Of a stretch of DNA of 54,454 bases, positions 33,424-43,382 are shown in pieces; position 1 is the first letter of the stretch; each line of letters starts with the position of its first letter. Below the pieces are notes generated by a model, which saw nothing but the letters and a program-made list of their open reading frames with translations, made no database searches and was not told the DNA's origin. Made by a program: the position numbers and the translations under genes. The DNA comes from Saccharofermentans sp. (GTDB lineage: Bacteria; Bacillota; Clostridia; Saccharofermentanales; Saccharofermentanaceae), in contig JAKSRJ010000014.1 in assembly GCA_024403715.1 (NCBI GenBank), positions 1 through 54,454 of the forward strand, given 5' to 3'.

Positions 33424-35681
33424 GCTAAGTCGTCGAATCCTATCTGCTTATTCTCAAAAGAATCGGCCTTAATGTAATAACCAATTGCTGGTATTGTACG
33501 GATTCGATAATACTCAGGATCCTTAATACCCACTTCAGATAAATATGCTAACTCTAGCAAATTTGAACCCTTCTTACTAATAAGGAGTTGAACACCCTGA
33601 GTTGTTCTTGTTGTTTTAAAAGACACCATAGAAGCCTTAAAGACTGCAGCCTTACCAAGATCTGACTTAGCTACCAAGTCTGGGTCTTCACCTTCAGGAA
33701 TATAAACGAACGATACAGCCTCCGACTTATCAGAGTAAGCATTAACAAGCTTCTTTCTGTTCTGTTTAGTCTCATAGCTATTAACAGGGAAATAAGCAGC
33801 CTTACCATTCTTAAAACCAATCATAAGGTTACCCTTATAATCAGTTGTAACAATCATGTATAGGACGTTTTCTCCCTCATCCATACCAAGCTCAGAAGCA
33901 AGATAAGAACCATACTCACTCATCTTATTGTCCTTAAACTCGTATGTTTTAGCCTTATAGACATTACACTTGTCGGTAAAGAATAAAATATCACTCTTAT
34001 TCATACACTCGATATCCATAAAGATCTCATCATCTTCTTTAATCTTCATGTCATCAGAACGCTTCAATGTAGCCATTGTAAGCTTTTTCAAATATCCGTG
34101 CTTAGTTAGCATAAGGTGAAGCTGATAATCTTCAATTGCAGCTTCAGGAACATAAGTCTCTACGCTCTCCTGGCCAATTAGCTCGGAACGACGATCTTGG
34201 CCATACTTATCTGCAACTTCCTTAAGCTTCTTAGAGATAATTGTATTGATTCGATTTGGCTTACCTAGAATATCCTCGATATCTGCAATATCATCCTTAA
34301 GGCTCTGAATATCTGCAGTTCTATTGAGGATATACTGCTTATTGATATTACGGAGCTTAATCTCTGCCACGTAGTCAGCCTGAATCTTATCAATATCAAA
34401 ACCCTTCATGAGGTTAGGCACTACATCTTCTTCGAGTTCTGTATTACGAATTATCGCAATTGCCTTATCGATATCAAGCAAAATTTTGGCAAGACCTTCA
34501 AGTAAATGGAGCTTAGCCTTTTTCTTATTTAAATCATAAGTTAATTCACGGCTAACACATACTCTTCTCCAAGAAAGCCATTCATCAATAATCTCTCTTA
34601 CACCCATTACTCTAGGTGAACCATTGATAAGAATATTGAAGTTACAAGAGAAAGTATCCTGAAGCTTAGTAAATCTGAAGAGCTTCTTCATGAGTTCTTC
34701 GTGATTTGTACCACGCTTGCAATCAATAGTAATCTTCAAACCATCAAGGTCAGTCTCATCTCTAACATCGTTAATCTCACGAATCTTACCAGCCTTAACA
34801 AGATCAGCTATACCATCAATTATAGCTTCTGAAGATGTCGAATAAGGAATCTCTGTAATCTCAATAAGGTTATTCTTAGTATCAATATTGTATTTACTTC
34901 TAATGGAGATAGATCCCTTACCAGACTCGTAGATTTCACGCATTAAGTCCCTGTTATAGAGAATCTGACCACCACCAGAGAAATCTGGAGCTGGCATATA
35001 ATCTAAGAAATCAATATTCTTATCCTTAAGGTAAGCAATAGTTGCTTCACATACTTCTCTTAAGTTAAAAGAGCAAATATTAGACGCCATACCTACAGCG
35101 ATACCCTGATTTGAATTAACAAGAAGACTTGGGAATGTAGCAGGCAAAAGCACAGGTTCCTTCAATGTGCCATCATAGTTATCCACCATATCGACAGCAT
35201 CTCTATCAATGCCAGCAAATAGTTCATCACAAATCTTCTCTAATCGAACCTCAGTATATCGAGGAGCAGCACACTGCATATCACGAGAATACTGTTTACC
35301 GAAGTTACCCTTGGAATCAACATATGGATGCAAAAGTGACGCATTACCACGAGTCATTCTTACCATTGTCTCGTAGATAGCCATGTCACCATGAGGATTA
35401 AGCTTCATGGTCTGACCTACTACATTGGCAGACTTAGTTCTATTTCCTCCGAGAAGTCCCATCTTATACATCGTATACAAAAGCTTACGGTGTGACGGCT
35501 TAAATCCATCAATCTCAGGAATAGCACGTGATACGATAACTGACATCGCATACGGCATATAGTTAACTTCAAGCATCTCAGTAATCGGTTGATTTACTGG
35601 TGGCATATCTGGCAAATTACTATCTGTAAGTTTTGCCTTAAGTGAATTTAAATTTGTTTCTTGTACTTTTTTCTTAGCCAT
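33420..35681 (-). CDS. parC: DNA topoisomerase IV subunit A
   Basis: Breaks and rejoins DNA as the A subunit of topoisomerase IV, which decatenates daughter chromosomes. 753 residues. The catalytic Tyr142 is in CAAPRYTEVRL; the winged-helix and quinolone-region segment is MKLNPHGDMAIYETMVRMTRG, and FPSLLVNSNQGIAVGMA follows. A coiled-coil tower and a C-terminal wheel with weak repeats come after. The length is shorter than typical GyrA (about 820). The residue equivalent to GyrA Ser83 is Met100. It follows parE by three bases, and both are separate from any gyrase pair, so ParC/ParE is the likelier assignment, though gyrase-like activity cannot be excluded by eye. Confidence 0.92.
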   Translation of the reverse strand: MAKKKVQETNLNSLKAKLTDSNLPDMPPVNQPITEMLEVNYMPYAMSVIVSRAIPEIDGFKPSHRKLLYTMYKMGLLGGNRTKSANVVGQTMKLNPHGDMAIYETMVRMTRGNASLLHPYVDSKGNFGKQYSRDMQCAAPRYTEVRLEKICDELFAGIDRDAVDMVDNYDGTLKEPVLLPATFPSLLVNSNQGIAVGMASNICSFNLREVCEATIAYLKDKNIDFLDYMPAPDFSGGGQILYNRDLMREIYESGKGSISIRSKYNIDTKNNLIEITEIPYSTSSEAIIDGIADLVKAGKIREINDVRDETDLDGLKITIDCKRGTNHEELMKKLFRFTKLQDTFSCNFNILINGSPRVMGVREIIDEWLSWRRVCVSRELTYDLNKKKAKLHLLEGLAKILLDIDKAIAIIRNTELEEDVVPNLMKGFDIDKIQADYVAEIKLRNINKQYILNRTADIQSLKDDIADIEDILGKPNRINTIISKKLKEVADKYGQDRRSELIGQESVETYVPEAAIEDYQLHLMLTKHGYLKKLTMATLKRSDDMKIKEDDEIFMDIECMNKSDILFFTDKCNVYKAKTYEFKDNKMSEYGSYLASELGMDEGENVLYMIVTTDYKGNLMIGFKNGKAAYFPVNSYETKQNRKKLVNAYSDKSEAVSFVYIPEGEDPDLVAKSDLGKAAVFKASMVSFKTTRTTQGVQLLISKKGSNLLELAYLSEVGIKDPEYYRIRTIPAIGYYIKADSFENKQIGFDDLA

Positions 35682-35684
35682 ATC

Positions 35685-37682
35685 TTATCCTACATCAAGC
35701 ATATCAAGGTAAAGGTGTCCGTCCTGCTCTATATGCTGCTTACGACCAGCAAGGTTATCCCCTAGAAGCATTTCGAAAATCTCAGCAGTCTTCTTAGCAT
35801 CCTCAGGGCACACTTTAATAAGGCGGCGTGTCTTAGGATTCATTGTTGTCTGCCACATCATCTCTGGTTCATTCTCACCAAGTCCCTTAGAACGCTGTAT
35901 AGTAACATTTGCATTCTCTTCAAACTTAGACATAATCTCTACCTTTTCCTTCTCGTTAAAGGCAAAAAATGTCTGTTCTTCTTGGTTTCTGCCCTTCTTA
36001 CGATATGTAATCTCGAAAAGAGGAGACTCAGCTATATATACAAAACCTTCAGAGATTAATGTTGGACAAAGTCTGTAAATCATCGCCAAAATCAAAGTTC
36101 TAATCTGGAATCCATCGACATCGGCATCGGTACAGATAACAATCTTGTTCCAGCGAAGCTGATCTAAGTTAAATGCACTCATATCCTTCGTATGCTTATT
36201 TGTTATCTCAACACCACAACCTAATACCTTAATTAAATCAGTTATGATTTCACTCTTAAAGATAGTGGAGTAATCAGCCTTAAGGCAGTTTAAAATCTTA
36301 CCTCTAACTGGCATGATTCCCTGAAATTCGGCATCACGACCAAGCTTAACTGAACCTAACGCAGAATCACCCTCTACAATATAAAGCTCACGGATATTTA
36401 CATCCTTAGATCTACAATCTACGAACTTCTTAATTCTGTTATTGATATCAACCTTTGCAGTAAGCTGCTTCTTAATACTAACTCTAGCTTTTTCTGCATT
36501 TTCACGAGATCTCTTGTTAATCAAAATCTGATCAACTACCTTATCTCCAGCTTGCTTATTCTCAATAAACCAAACCTCAAGTTTTTGCTTGATAAGATCA
36601 GTCATAAAATCTTGAATAAACTTGTTATTAATCGCTTTCTTAGTCTGGTTCTCATAAGAAGTTATTGTAGAGAACGTGCTTGTAACAAGAATAAGTGAAT
36701 CCTGAATATCCTCGAACTTAATCTTAGACTCATTAGCCTTATACTTATCACGAGCCTTAATCTGCTTATCAATCTCACTAACAAATGCAGACTTAACAGC
36801 TTTATCTGGTGAACCGCCGTACTCTAAGTAGCTAGAGTTATGGAAATACATAAGCTCGTTGACGTCGTTATTGAAGCAGAACGCAACCTCACCCTTAACG
36901 TTATATACAGGCCTATTCTCTGCATCTCTACCTCTGCCTTCACCACTAAATGAATAAGGCTCAGTAAAATTCTTCATCTCAGAAACATCACGGCAATAGC
37001 CAAGAATACCCTCAGGACATAAGAAAGACTCCTCTGTACCCAAGACATCATCCTTCAATATAAACTCTATACCACCGTTAACAACAGACTGCTTCTTAAC
37101 GATATCGCGTATTCTCTCGTATGGAATAACTGTGTCAGTAAATACCTCTGGATCTGGCTTCCAGTGCTGAATTGTACCAGTACGCTTAAATCTATATGGC
37201 TCCTTAATAAGTTCACCAACAGGTTCACCCTTAATGAAAGAAATCTGATACTTAGTCTTGTCTCTGAAAACAGTAACATTAAAGAACTCAGAAGAATACT
37301 GAGTAGCACATGCACCTAGACCATTAAGGCCCAATGAGAACTCATAGTCTCCCTGGCTACCATTCTCATATTTACCACCAGCATAGAGCTCACAGTATAC
37401 GAGTTCCCAGTTAAATCTCTGCTCCTTAGGGTTATAATCAAGGGGAATTCCTCGACCAAAATCCTCTACCTGCAAAGAACCATCCTTAAATCTAGTTATG
37501 ATAATCTGCTTTCCGTGACCTTCACGGGCTTCATCAACAGAGTTGGATAAAATCTCAAAGAAAGAATGAATGCAACCTTCCAAATCGTCAGAGCCAAAGA
37601 TTACCTGTGGTCTCTTACGAACTCGGTCTGCACCCTTGAGCATAGTAATACTTTCATTACCATAATCAGCTTTACGAGCCAT
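35685..37682 (-). CDS. parE: DNA topoisomerase IV subunit B
   Basis: ATPase subunit of topoisomerase IV. About 665 residues. GHKL ATPase domain: FFEILSNSVDEAREG, VEDFGRGIPLDYN, and GLNGLGACATQY as the lid loop. The transducer and Toprim domain follow: YIVEGDSALGSVKLGRDAEFQGI with the catalytic Glu, and the metal aspartates in VICTDADVDGFQIRTL. The C-terminal block RSKGLGENEPEMMWQTTMNP is typical. I chose the ATG at 37680-37682, preceded by GGGGGT at five bases; the frame extends upstream without a better start. It leads the parE-parC-deacetylase-like operon. Confidence 0.93.
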   Translation of the reverse strand: MARKADYGNESITMLKGADRVRKRPQVIFGSDDLEGCIHSFFEILSNSVDEAREGHGKQIIITRFKDGSLQVEDFGRGIPLDYNPKEQRFNWELVYCELYAGGKYENGSQGDYEFSLGLNGLGACATQYSSEFFNVTVFRDKTKYQISFIKGEPVGELIKEPYRFKRTGTIQHWKPDPEVFTDTVIPYERIRDIVKKQSVVNGGIEFILKDDVLGTEESFLCPEGILGYCRDVSEMKNFTEPYSFSGEGRGRDAENRPVYNVKGEVAFCFNNDVNELMYFHNSSYLEYGGSPDKAVKSAFVSEIDKQIKARDKYKANESKIKFEDIQDSLILVTSTFSTITSYENQTKKAINNKFIQDFMTDLIKQKLEVWFIENKQAGDKVVDQILINKRSRENAEKARVSIKKQLTAKVDINNRIKKFVDCRSKDVNIRELYIVEGDSALGSVKLGRDAEFQGIMPVRGKILNCLKADYSTIFKSEIITDLIKVLGCGVEITNKHTKDMSAFNLDQLRWNKIVICTDADVDGFQIRTLILAMIYRLCPTLISEGFVYIAESPLFEITYRKKGRNQEEQTFFAFNEKEKVEIMSKFEENANVTIQRSKGLGENEPEMMWQTTMNPKTRRLIKVCPEDAKKTAEIFEMLLGDNLAGRKQHIEQDGHLYLDMLDVG

Positions 37683-37710
37683 ATTAACCCCCATATTTTC
37701 GATTCGTACC

Positions 37711-37719
37711 ATTATAACA
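37711..37719 (-). promoter_or_regulatory. Candidate extended -10 promoter of parE-parC
   Basis: On the minus strand TGTTATAAT combines a TG dinucleotide with a perfect TATAAT (37711-37716). The leader would be about 20 bases. No clear -35 is present, as expected for extended -10 promoters. Confidence 0.55.
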
Positions 37720-37753
37720 TAACAATATCTAGTATTATTGGGACAGTTTTTCA

Positions 37754-37790
37754 GAAAAATAAAAGGGAGAAACGAATCGTTTCTCCCTTC
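37754..37790 (-). terminator. Intrinsic terminator of rpsO
   Basis: On the minus strand an 11-base-pair stem AAGGGAGAAAC/GTTTCTCCCTT (37779-37789 with 37763-37773) has a five-base loop and is followed by TTTTATTTTT. It lies 25 bases after the rpsO stop. Confidence 0.94.
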
Positions 37791-37814
37791 AAATTAAGAC
37801 TTAAATTCCAGAAA

Positions 37815-38075
37815 TTACTTTCTGATACCAAGCTTAGCAATGATTGCTCTATATCTCTCGATATCTACCTTTGCGAGGTACTCGAGAAGACCTCTTCTCT
37901 TACCAACCATCATAAGGAGACCTCTTCTAGAGTGGTGGTCACCCTTGTGAGTCTTGAGGTGCTCTGTAAGAAGAGAAATTCTAGCAGAAAGGATAGCAAT
38001 CTGAACCTCAGGAGATCCTGTGTCACCCTCGTGTGTAGCATAAGTCTTGATGATCTCAGCCTTGTTAATAGACAT
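37815..38075 (-). CDS. rpsO: 30S ribosomal protein S15
   Basis: 86 residues, the usual length. S15 binds the central domain of 16S rRNA early in 30S assembly. Recognised by the four-helix pattern and the conserved [45 protein letters not shown] and the [12 protein letters not shown] end. GGAGG precedes the ATG. It is monocistronic with its own promoter and terminator. In many bacteria S15 represses its own translation through a structured leader; a hairpin-forming leader is present here. Confidence 0.98.
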   Translation of the reverse strand: MSINKAEIIKTYATHEGDTGSPEVQIAILSARISLLTEHLKTHKGDHHSRRGLLMMVGKRRGLLEYLAKVDIERYRAIIAKLGIRK

Positions 38076-38152
38076 TGTTTTGTCCTCCGTATTAAATATT
38101 CACCTGTGACTGCAGAAAAGGCGGACAAACCCCATCTCCGCGTCAAGGCAAC
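38076..38152 (-). promoter_or_regulatory. rpsO 5' leader, candidate S15 autoregulatory RNA
   Basis: The predicted transcript carries about 75 untranslated bases. It contains a hairpin GCGGA/TCCGC with an 11-base loop (about 38120-38140) upstream of the GGAGG site. S15 leaders regulate rpsO in several phyla with different structures; I cannot assign this to a known class by eye. Confidence 0.4.
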
Positions 38153-38158
38153 TTAGTG

Positions 38159-38187
38159 ATAGTATCACACCACTTAATTGGTGTCAA
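38159..38187 (-). promoter_or_regulatory. Promoter of rpsO
   Basis: A perfect TTGACA (38182-38187), 17-base spacer and TACTAT (38159-38164) on the minus strand. It overlaps the last codons of ftsY, so rpsO is uncoupled from the smc-ftsY transcript. Confidence 0.9.
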
Positions 38188-39088
38188 TTAAAGCATTTGC
38201 AAATGCTTCTGGGTCAAACTCGCTTAAATCTTCAACACCCTCACCTAGACCAGCTAATACGATTGGAACCTTAGCGAGGTATGAAACTGCAATGGCTACA
38301 CCACCCTTGGCGGAACCATCTAACTTTGTAATTCCAAGATAGTCCAACTTAACAGCTTCTGAAAAAGCCTGTGTCTGCAAAACGCCATTTTGGCCAGTTG
38401 TAGCATCGATAATTAGCAATGACTTCTTATTAGCATCTGGGGCTTCTCTATCAATGATTCTGTTAATTTTCGAAAGCTCATCCATAAGATTCTTTTTATT
38501 ATGAAGTCTACCTGCTGTATCTACAATTAAGACATCTGCACCACGCGCCTTCGCCGCTGCAACAGCATCAAATACTACAGCTGCAGGATCAGCACCTTCA
38601 CCATGAGCAATTACTGCAGTAGATGTTCTCTCACCCCAAGCCTTAAGCTGCTCAACTGCTGCTGCACGAAAAGTATCCGCTGCACCCATAATTACTTTAA
38701 GTCCTTGAGCTTTATACTTCATAGCAAGCTTACCAGCAGTAGTTGTCTTACCTGTACCGTTAACACCAACCATCAAAATGATATTAAGCTTTCCCTGTTC
38801 AAGCTCAATTGTCTGCTTCTGACCCAAAATTTCAATAATTCTGGTCTTAACCGCATTCATTACGCCATCGTTAGTATTATCACCAGTCTTCTTAATATAA
38901 TCCTTAACATAATCAATTACATCTTCTGAAGCCTGAACACCACAATCGGATCTAACCATAATTTCTTCCAGTTCATCGAGCATATCCTCATCGAACTTAC
39001 CATGGGACGCTGTAGTTTTAACCCACTCTGCCGCCCAGAAATTACGTGTTTTCTCAAGACCTTTCTTAAATGATTCAAAAAGTCCCAT
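38174..39088 (-). CDS. ftsY: Signal recognition particle receptor FtsY
   Basis: Membrane-associated SRP receptor GTPase that docks ribosome-nascent chain complexes at the Sec translocon. 304 residues, NG domain without a long acidic A domain. Motifs: GVNGTGKTTTAGKLA (about 108-122), DTFRAAAVEQLKAW, DTAGRLHNKKNLMDEL, TKLDGSAKGG, and GLGEGVEDLSEFDPEAF at the C-terminus. It follows smc by one base, the conserved Firmicute order. Confidence 0.98.
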   Translation of the reverse strand: MGLFESFKKGLEKTRNFWAAEWVKTTASHGKFDEDMLDELEEIMVRSDCGVQASEDVIDYVKDYIKKTGDNTNDGVMNAVKTRIIEILGQKQTIELEQGKLNIILMVGVNGTGKTTTAGKLAMKYKAQGLKVIMGAADTFRAAAVEQLKAWGERTSTAVIAHGEGADPAAVVFDAVAAAKARGADVLIVDTAGRLHNKKNLMDELSKINRIIDREAPDANKKSLLIIDATTGQNGVLQTQAFSEAVKLDYLGITKLDGSAKGGVAIAVSYLAKVPIVLAGLGEGVEDLSEFDPEAFANALIDTN

Positions 39089-39089
39089 A

Positions 39090-42000
39090 TCAATCTCCTA
39101 TCCTCATAGACAGAATCTTCGAAATACCGCGTTCTGCCATAGTAACACCATACATACGATCGCACGCCTCCATTGTTCCCTTACGGTGTGTAACAAGGAT
39201 AAACTGAGATCTAGCTGTATATCTCCTTACAAAGTCTGTAAAACGAGATACATTAACATCATCAAGCGCAGCCTCAACCTCATCGAGGATAACGAACGGA
39301 GATGGTCTAAGCTGTAATATAGCGAAAAGAAGAGCAATAGCAGTAAGACATCTCTCACCACCTGAAAGCAATGTCAAACTCTGAAGTTTCTTTCCTGGTG
39401 GCTGAGCCTTAATCTCAATATTACAGTTAAGAACATCATTCTCATCATTGAGTAAAATCTCAGCAGATCCACCATTAAACAAATCAGAGAATACAGTCTT
39501 AAAGTTCTCATTAATAGTTGTAAAGTTACTAATGAAGAGCTCCTTCATCTCGCCTACTAAATCAGCAATTACCTTCTCTAGATTAGTCTTGGCATCGTAT
39601 ATATCATTACGCTGAGCGGATATAAACTCAAACTTCTCGGATACATCCTTATACTCGTCAATGGAGTTAAGGTTAACAGGTCCTAACAACTTAATCTTGT
39701 TCTTAAGGCTGTTAATCTCCTTAACCGCTTCAGTGATATTGGTTGTAGGCTCATAAGTATCCTTAACATTATCATAAGTAACTTCGTAATCTTCCCAAAG
39801 TCTATTCTTAGAAGTATCAATATCATTTATATGCTTCTCATTCTTTGAGACAATAGAGTTCTCTCTTTCGCGAAGTCTAGTAAGGATATCGTTAACCTCA
39901 GAGCTCTTCTCGAAGAAACCACGAAGCTTAACATCAACTTCGTCTTTCTCCTTCATCAAAGCAGCTATCTCTTCACTCATCTTATCGTAAGTACCCTTGA
40001 AGGAAGAACGCTTCTTATCAAGAGCTTCCATATCAGCCTTTATACTTAAGAGTGATTCACTATCTTCTTTACGTGAATTCTCTGAATCCTCCAACGCTTT
40101 CTTACGAGAAGTCAACTCATCATTGATGTGCGATGCAAGATTCATTACACCATTACGCTCAGCAAGAATTCTCTCAGAATTTGTTTTACCCTCAGAAATC
40201 TTGTCGCGAATTGCATCTAGCTTGCTATTAAATTCCTTAGCTGCTTCATCTGACTTATCGACATCTTCCTTATAATCAATAAGCTCGTTCTCAATCTCCT
40301 TGATAATCTGCTCATACTCAGCAATATCATCTTCAAGACGAAGCTTATCTGTAGAAATCTGCTTTAACTGCTTCTCTCCATCAGAGATCATATTTGAAAG
40401 CTCTTCTTTACGAACACATAGATTCTTATACTCGGACTCAGCCTTAGCTCGCTCAACGCTAAAATACTTAAGCTGCTCATTAAGCTGTAAAAGTTCTTTG
40501 TCGATATCTCCGATAGAAGAATCAATATCCTGTCTCTTGGCTTCGAGAACAGCCAAATCCTGTTCCTTAGTAACAAGATTTGCTTCTAAGGTCTTAATCT
40601 CTCCTGCTCTACCTAGAATTCCCGATGCATCCTTACGCACAGAACCACCAGTCATAGAACCACCAGCATTAATAGAATCGCCATCAAGAGTGATGATCTT
40701 AACCGAATGCTTTACAGCTCGTGCGATGCTTCTTGCTGAATCCATATCGTCACATACGATAATTCTTCCAAGCAAGTTAGAAATAATATCATTAAGACTC
40801 TTATCGCACTTAACAAGTTCTGAAGCAACATCAATAAATCCAACTTCGCGCTTTGCATCATACAAAACTTTGTTGTCAATCTCGCGAGATTTGATATTCT
40901 CGATTGGAAGGAATGTTACTCTACCAAGACGCTGTTGCTTTAAACAGTCAATCAAATCAGCGGCATCTTGCTCAGACTTAGTTACAACATTATGAATCGC
41001 ATTACCAAGAGCAATCTCGATTGCAGTGTTGTACTTCTTGTCAGTAGTAATAAGATCGCCTAATACACCAACTATTCTCTTTTTAACTGATGGATTTGCA
41101 TCAGAATAATTAAGAAGTCTTCTAACAGATTCCTGATAACCTTCCTTACGACTCTCCAAATCCTTCAAAGTCTTAAGCTTAGACTTATCGGACAAGAACT
41201 CACGCGTCTTAGTCTCATGAGAAGCAAGAAGCTCATTCTCCTGCTTTTTTAAATCTGTAAGTTTATCCCTTCTTACCTGGATATCAGAAGTAACCTCAGC
41301 CTCCTGTTCCATCATCTCGCGCCAAAGAGTCTCAGCCTTAGAGATACTATCATCTAACTCTTCCTTAAGCTTACGAGATGATTCTCTGCTGGAAGTTACT
41401 TCTCTTATTCGATCCTCAACTGAAGCTATTTGTCCCCTAGCAATACTGATTCTAGAATTAGCATCGTTAATTTCCTGCATCTTATCGTCGATTGTCTTAC
41501 GTAAATCACCTACACTTTTCTGTGTATCGTTAAACTCTGAGATAAGACTATCGCGCTCTAGAACAAGTTCTTCTGTTTTCTTCTTCTCTTCATTAGCACT
41601 ATCAAGGAGTTCATCAGCCTTCGTCATACGGCCTTTATACTCATTTTCCAAACGAGCAATATCCTCTTTGATTTCGTTTTCTGCTTTTACAGTCTCTGCG
41701 ATTCTACTAGAAAGAGACGATATTCTTTCTTCATTAACCTTAATCTCGCTAGAAGTATCGTGCATCTCCTCGGTTAAATCTGAAAGCTCCTGACGCTTAT
41801 CTTCAATAGCGATTTCTAATTCTTCTGATTTAGTATTCAAATCAGCATTAGAATTACGAAGTTCAAGATAACGATCTTCCTGTTCCTTAATCTCGTTTTG
41901 AACCTTCGTTAATACATTGACATAATCGCCCATTGCTTCATTAGCATCATTGATTCTTCGAACTAATAATGAAATGTCAGAAACCTTAAGTCTCTCATAT

Positions 42001-42653
42001 GCTTTATGATACTCGGTCGCCTTCTCTGCTTGTTCCTTCAATGGACCAATTCGTTCTGTAAGCTCGTTAAGTCTATCATCAATACGTAGGAGGTTCTGCT
42101 CTGTTGATGCGAGTTTACGCTCAGCTTCGTCTTTTCTCGCCTTATACTTAGTTATACCTGCAGCTTCTTCGATTACTCGTCTTCTATCCTCAGACTTATT
42201 AGACAGAATCTCATCGACACGGCCCTGTCCTACGATGGAATATCCATCCTTGCCAAGACCTGTATCAAAGAAAAGATTAGTGATGTCCTTAAGACGACAG
42301 TTTACTTTATTTATCTGATATTCTGATTCACCAGATCTGTATAAACGTCTAGTAATCTCAATTTCATCGTATTCGATATTCACATTCTTATCGGAGTTAT
42401 CAAGAGTCATGGTAACTTCGGCATAGTTCATAGCCTTCTTTACGGAAGTTCCATTAAAAATGACATCTTCCATCTTGCCACCACGAAGTGACTTAACACT
42501 TTGTTCACCTAAAACCCATCGAACAGCGTCGGTAACATTTGATTTACCGGAACCATTAGGTCCAACGACTGCAGTCATTCCACGGTCGAATTCAATAAGT
42601 GTATAATCGGGAAATGATTTAAATCCCTGTAACTCCAATTTCTTTAAAAACAT
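39090..42653 (-). CDS. smc: Chromosome segregation protein SMC
   Basis: Core ATPase of bacterial condensin; acts with ScpA and ScpB (both in this window) to organise and segregate the chromosome. 1187 residues. Walker A GPNGSGKSNVTDAVRWVLGEQ (33-53) is followed by a long coiled coil (about 170-510). The hinge (about 515-660) includes VLGDLITTDKKYNTAIE and the GGSMTGGS loop; a second coiled coil runs about 680-1000. The C-terminal head carries signature LSGGERCLTAIALLFAI and Walker B FVILDEVEAALDD. Seven bases separate it from rnc upstream. Confidence 0.98.
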   Translation of the reverse strand: MFLKKLELQGFKSFPDYTLIEFDRGMTAVVGPNGSGKSNVTDAVRWVLGEQSVKSLRGGKMEDVIFNGTSVKKAMNYAEVTMTLDNSDKNVNIEYDEIEITRRLYRSGESEYQINKVNCRLKDITNLFFDTGLGKDGYSIVGQGRVDEILSNKSEDRRRVIEEAAGITKYKARKDEAERKLASTEQNLLRIDDRLNELTERIGPLKEQAEKATEYHKAYERLKVSDISLLVRRINDANEAMGDYVNVLTKVQNEIKEQEDRYLELRNSNADLNTKSEELEIAIEDKRQELSDLTEEMHDTSSEIKVNEERISSLSSRIAETVKAENEIKEDIARLENEYKGRMTKADELLDSANEEKKKTEELVLERDSLISEFNDTQKSVGDLRKTIDDKMQEINDANSRISIARGQIASVEDRIREVTSSRESSRKLKEELDDSISKAETLWREMMEQEAEVTSDIQVRRDKLTDLKKQENELLASHETKTREFLSDKSKLKTLKDLESRKEGYQESVRRLLNYSDANPSVKKRIVGVLGDLITTDKKYNTAIEIALGNAIHNVVTKSEQDAADLIDCLKQQRLGRVTFLPIENIKSREIDNKVLYDAKREVGFIDVASELVKCDKSLNDIISNLLGRIIVCDDMDSARSIARAVKHSVKIITLDGDSINAGGSMTGGSVRKDASGILGRAGEIKTLEANLVTKEQDLAVLEAKRQDIDSSIGDIDKELLQLNEQLKYFSVERAKAESEYKNLCVRKEELSNMISDGEKQLKQISTDKLRLEDDIAEYEQIIKEIENELIDYKEDVDKSDEAAKEFNSKLDAIRDKISEGKTNSERILAERNGVMNLASHINDELTSRKKALEDSENSRKEDSESLLSIKADMEALDKKRSSFKGTYDKMSEEIAALMKEKDEVDVKLRGFFEKSSEVNDILTRLRERENSIVSKNEKHINDIDTSKNRLWEDYEVTYDNVKDTYEPTTNITEAVKEINSLKNKIKLLGPVNLNSIDEYKDVSEKFEFISAQRNDIYDAKTNLEKVIADLVGEMKELFISNFTTINENFKTVFSDLFNGGSAEILLNDENDVLNCNIEIKAQPPGKKLQSLTLLSGGERCLTAIALLFAILQLRPSPFVILDEVEAALDDVNVSRFTDFVRRYTARSQFILVTHRKGTMEACDRMYGVTMAERGISKILSMRIGD

Positions 42654-42660
42654 CGTTTGA

Positions 42661-43362
42661 TTATATCACAAAAAGCTTCTCATATTCGCCAATAGCAATC
42701 TTGGCACACTTCTGTTCAGCCTGTTTCTTCGTCCTTCCTGTAGCTTTAGCTAGGAAATTTCCGTCAACAAAAATCTCAACGTCAAATTCTTTGTCATGCT
42801 GAGGTCCGCGTTCATCAACTACCTTAAACTCAACCTTATGCTGATTGTTTTTAGTCTGAGCAATCTCTAGAAGTCTAGACTTATAGTCGAGGAAAATCTT
42901 TCCATCTACAGCTAGATTAATAGTCTCATCAAGAAGTCTTAATACTACCTCTCTAACAGTCTCAAAATCTGAATCAAAATAGATAGCAGCTGTAATGGAT
43001 TCAACACAGTCAGCTAAAGTGGAATCTTTATTTCTTCCGCCAGTCTGCTCTTCTCCCTTACCCATCAAGATAAGCTCACCAAGATTAAGTTTACGAGCAA
43101 GCGTCGCGAAAGATTCCTCGCAAACGATTATGCTTCTGATCTTAGAAAGATAGCCTTCATCTGCTTCTGGCTTTAATTCATAAAGCTTTCTTCCTATTAC
43201 CAGATCAATAACCGCGTCTCCGATATACTCCAAGCGCTGATTGGACATATGATGTCCCTGGTTATGCTCAAACACATAAGTTGTATGCGTCAACGCAAGC
43301 CTTAGGAGTTCTTTGTTATGAAACTCATATCCGAGTCTCTTCTCCAAATCATCGAAACTCAT
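42661..43362 (-). CDS. rnc: Ribonuclease III
   Basis: Double-strand-specific endoribonuclease that processes rRNA precursors and mRNAs. 233 residues. The catalytic signature is QRLEYIGDAVIDLVIGRKLYE (about 42-62), and the second acidic site is in TLADCVESITAAIYFD. The dsRNA-binding domain follows (about 160-230, YKSRLLEIAQTKNNQHKVEF and KKQAEQKCAKIAI). GGGAG precedes the start. It sits in the conserved acpP-rnc-smc order. Confidence 0.97.
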   Translation of the reverse strand: MSFDDLEKRLGYEFHNKELLRLALTHTTYVFEHNQGHHMSNQRLEYIGDAVIDLVIGRKLYELKPEADEGYLSKIRSIIVCEESFATLARKLNLGELILMGKGEEQTGGRNKDSTLADCVESITAAIYFDSDFETVREVVLRLLDETINLAVDGKIFLDYKSRLLEIAQTKNNQHKVEFKVVDERGPQHDKEFDVEIFVDGNFLAKATGRTKKQAEQKCAKIAIGEYEKLFVI

Positions 43363-43382
43363 ATTAACTCCCTAAAATAAAT

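Noticed and set aside
33420..37682. Assignment as DNA gyrase GyrA/GyrB
   Set aside because: The short A subunit, the B-A order with three-base spacing and the absence of replication-origin neighbours favour topoisomerase IV; a gyrase pair is expected elsewhere, though this was not testable here.
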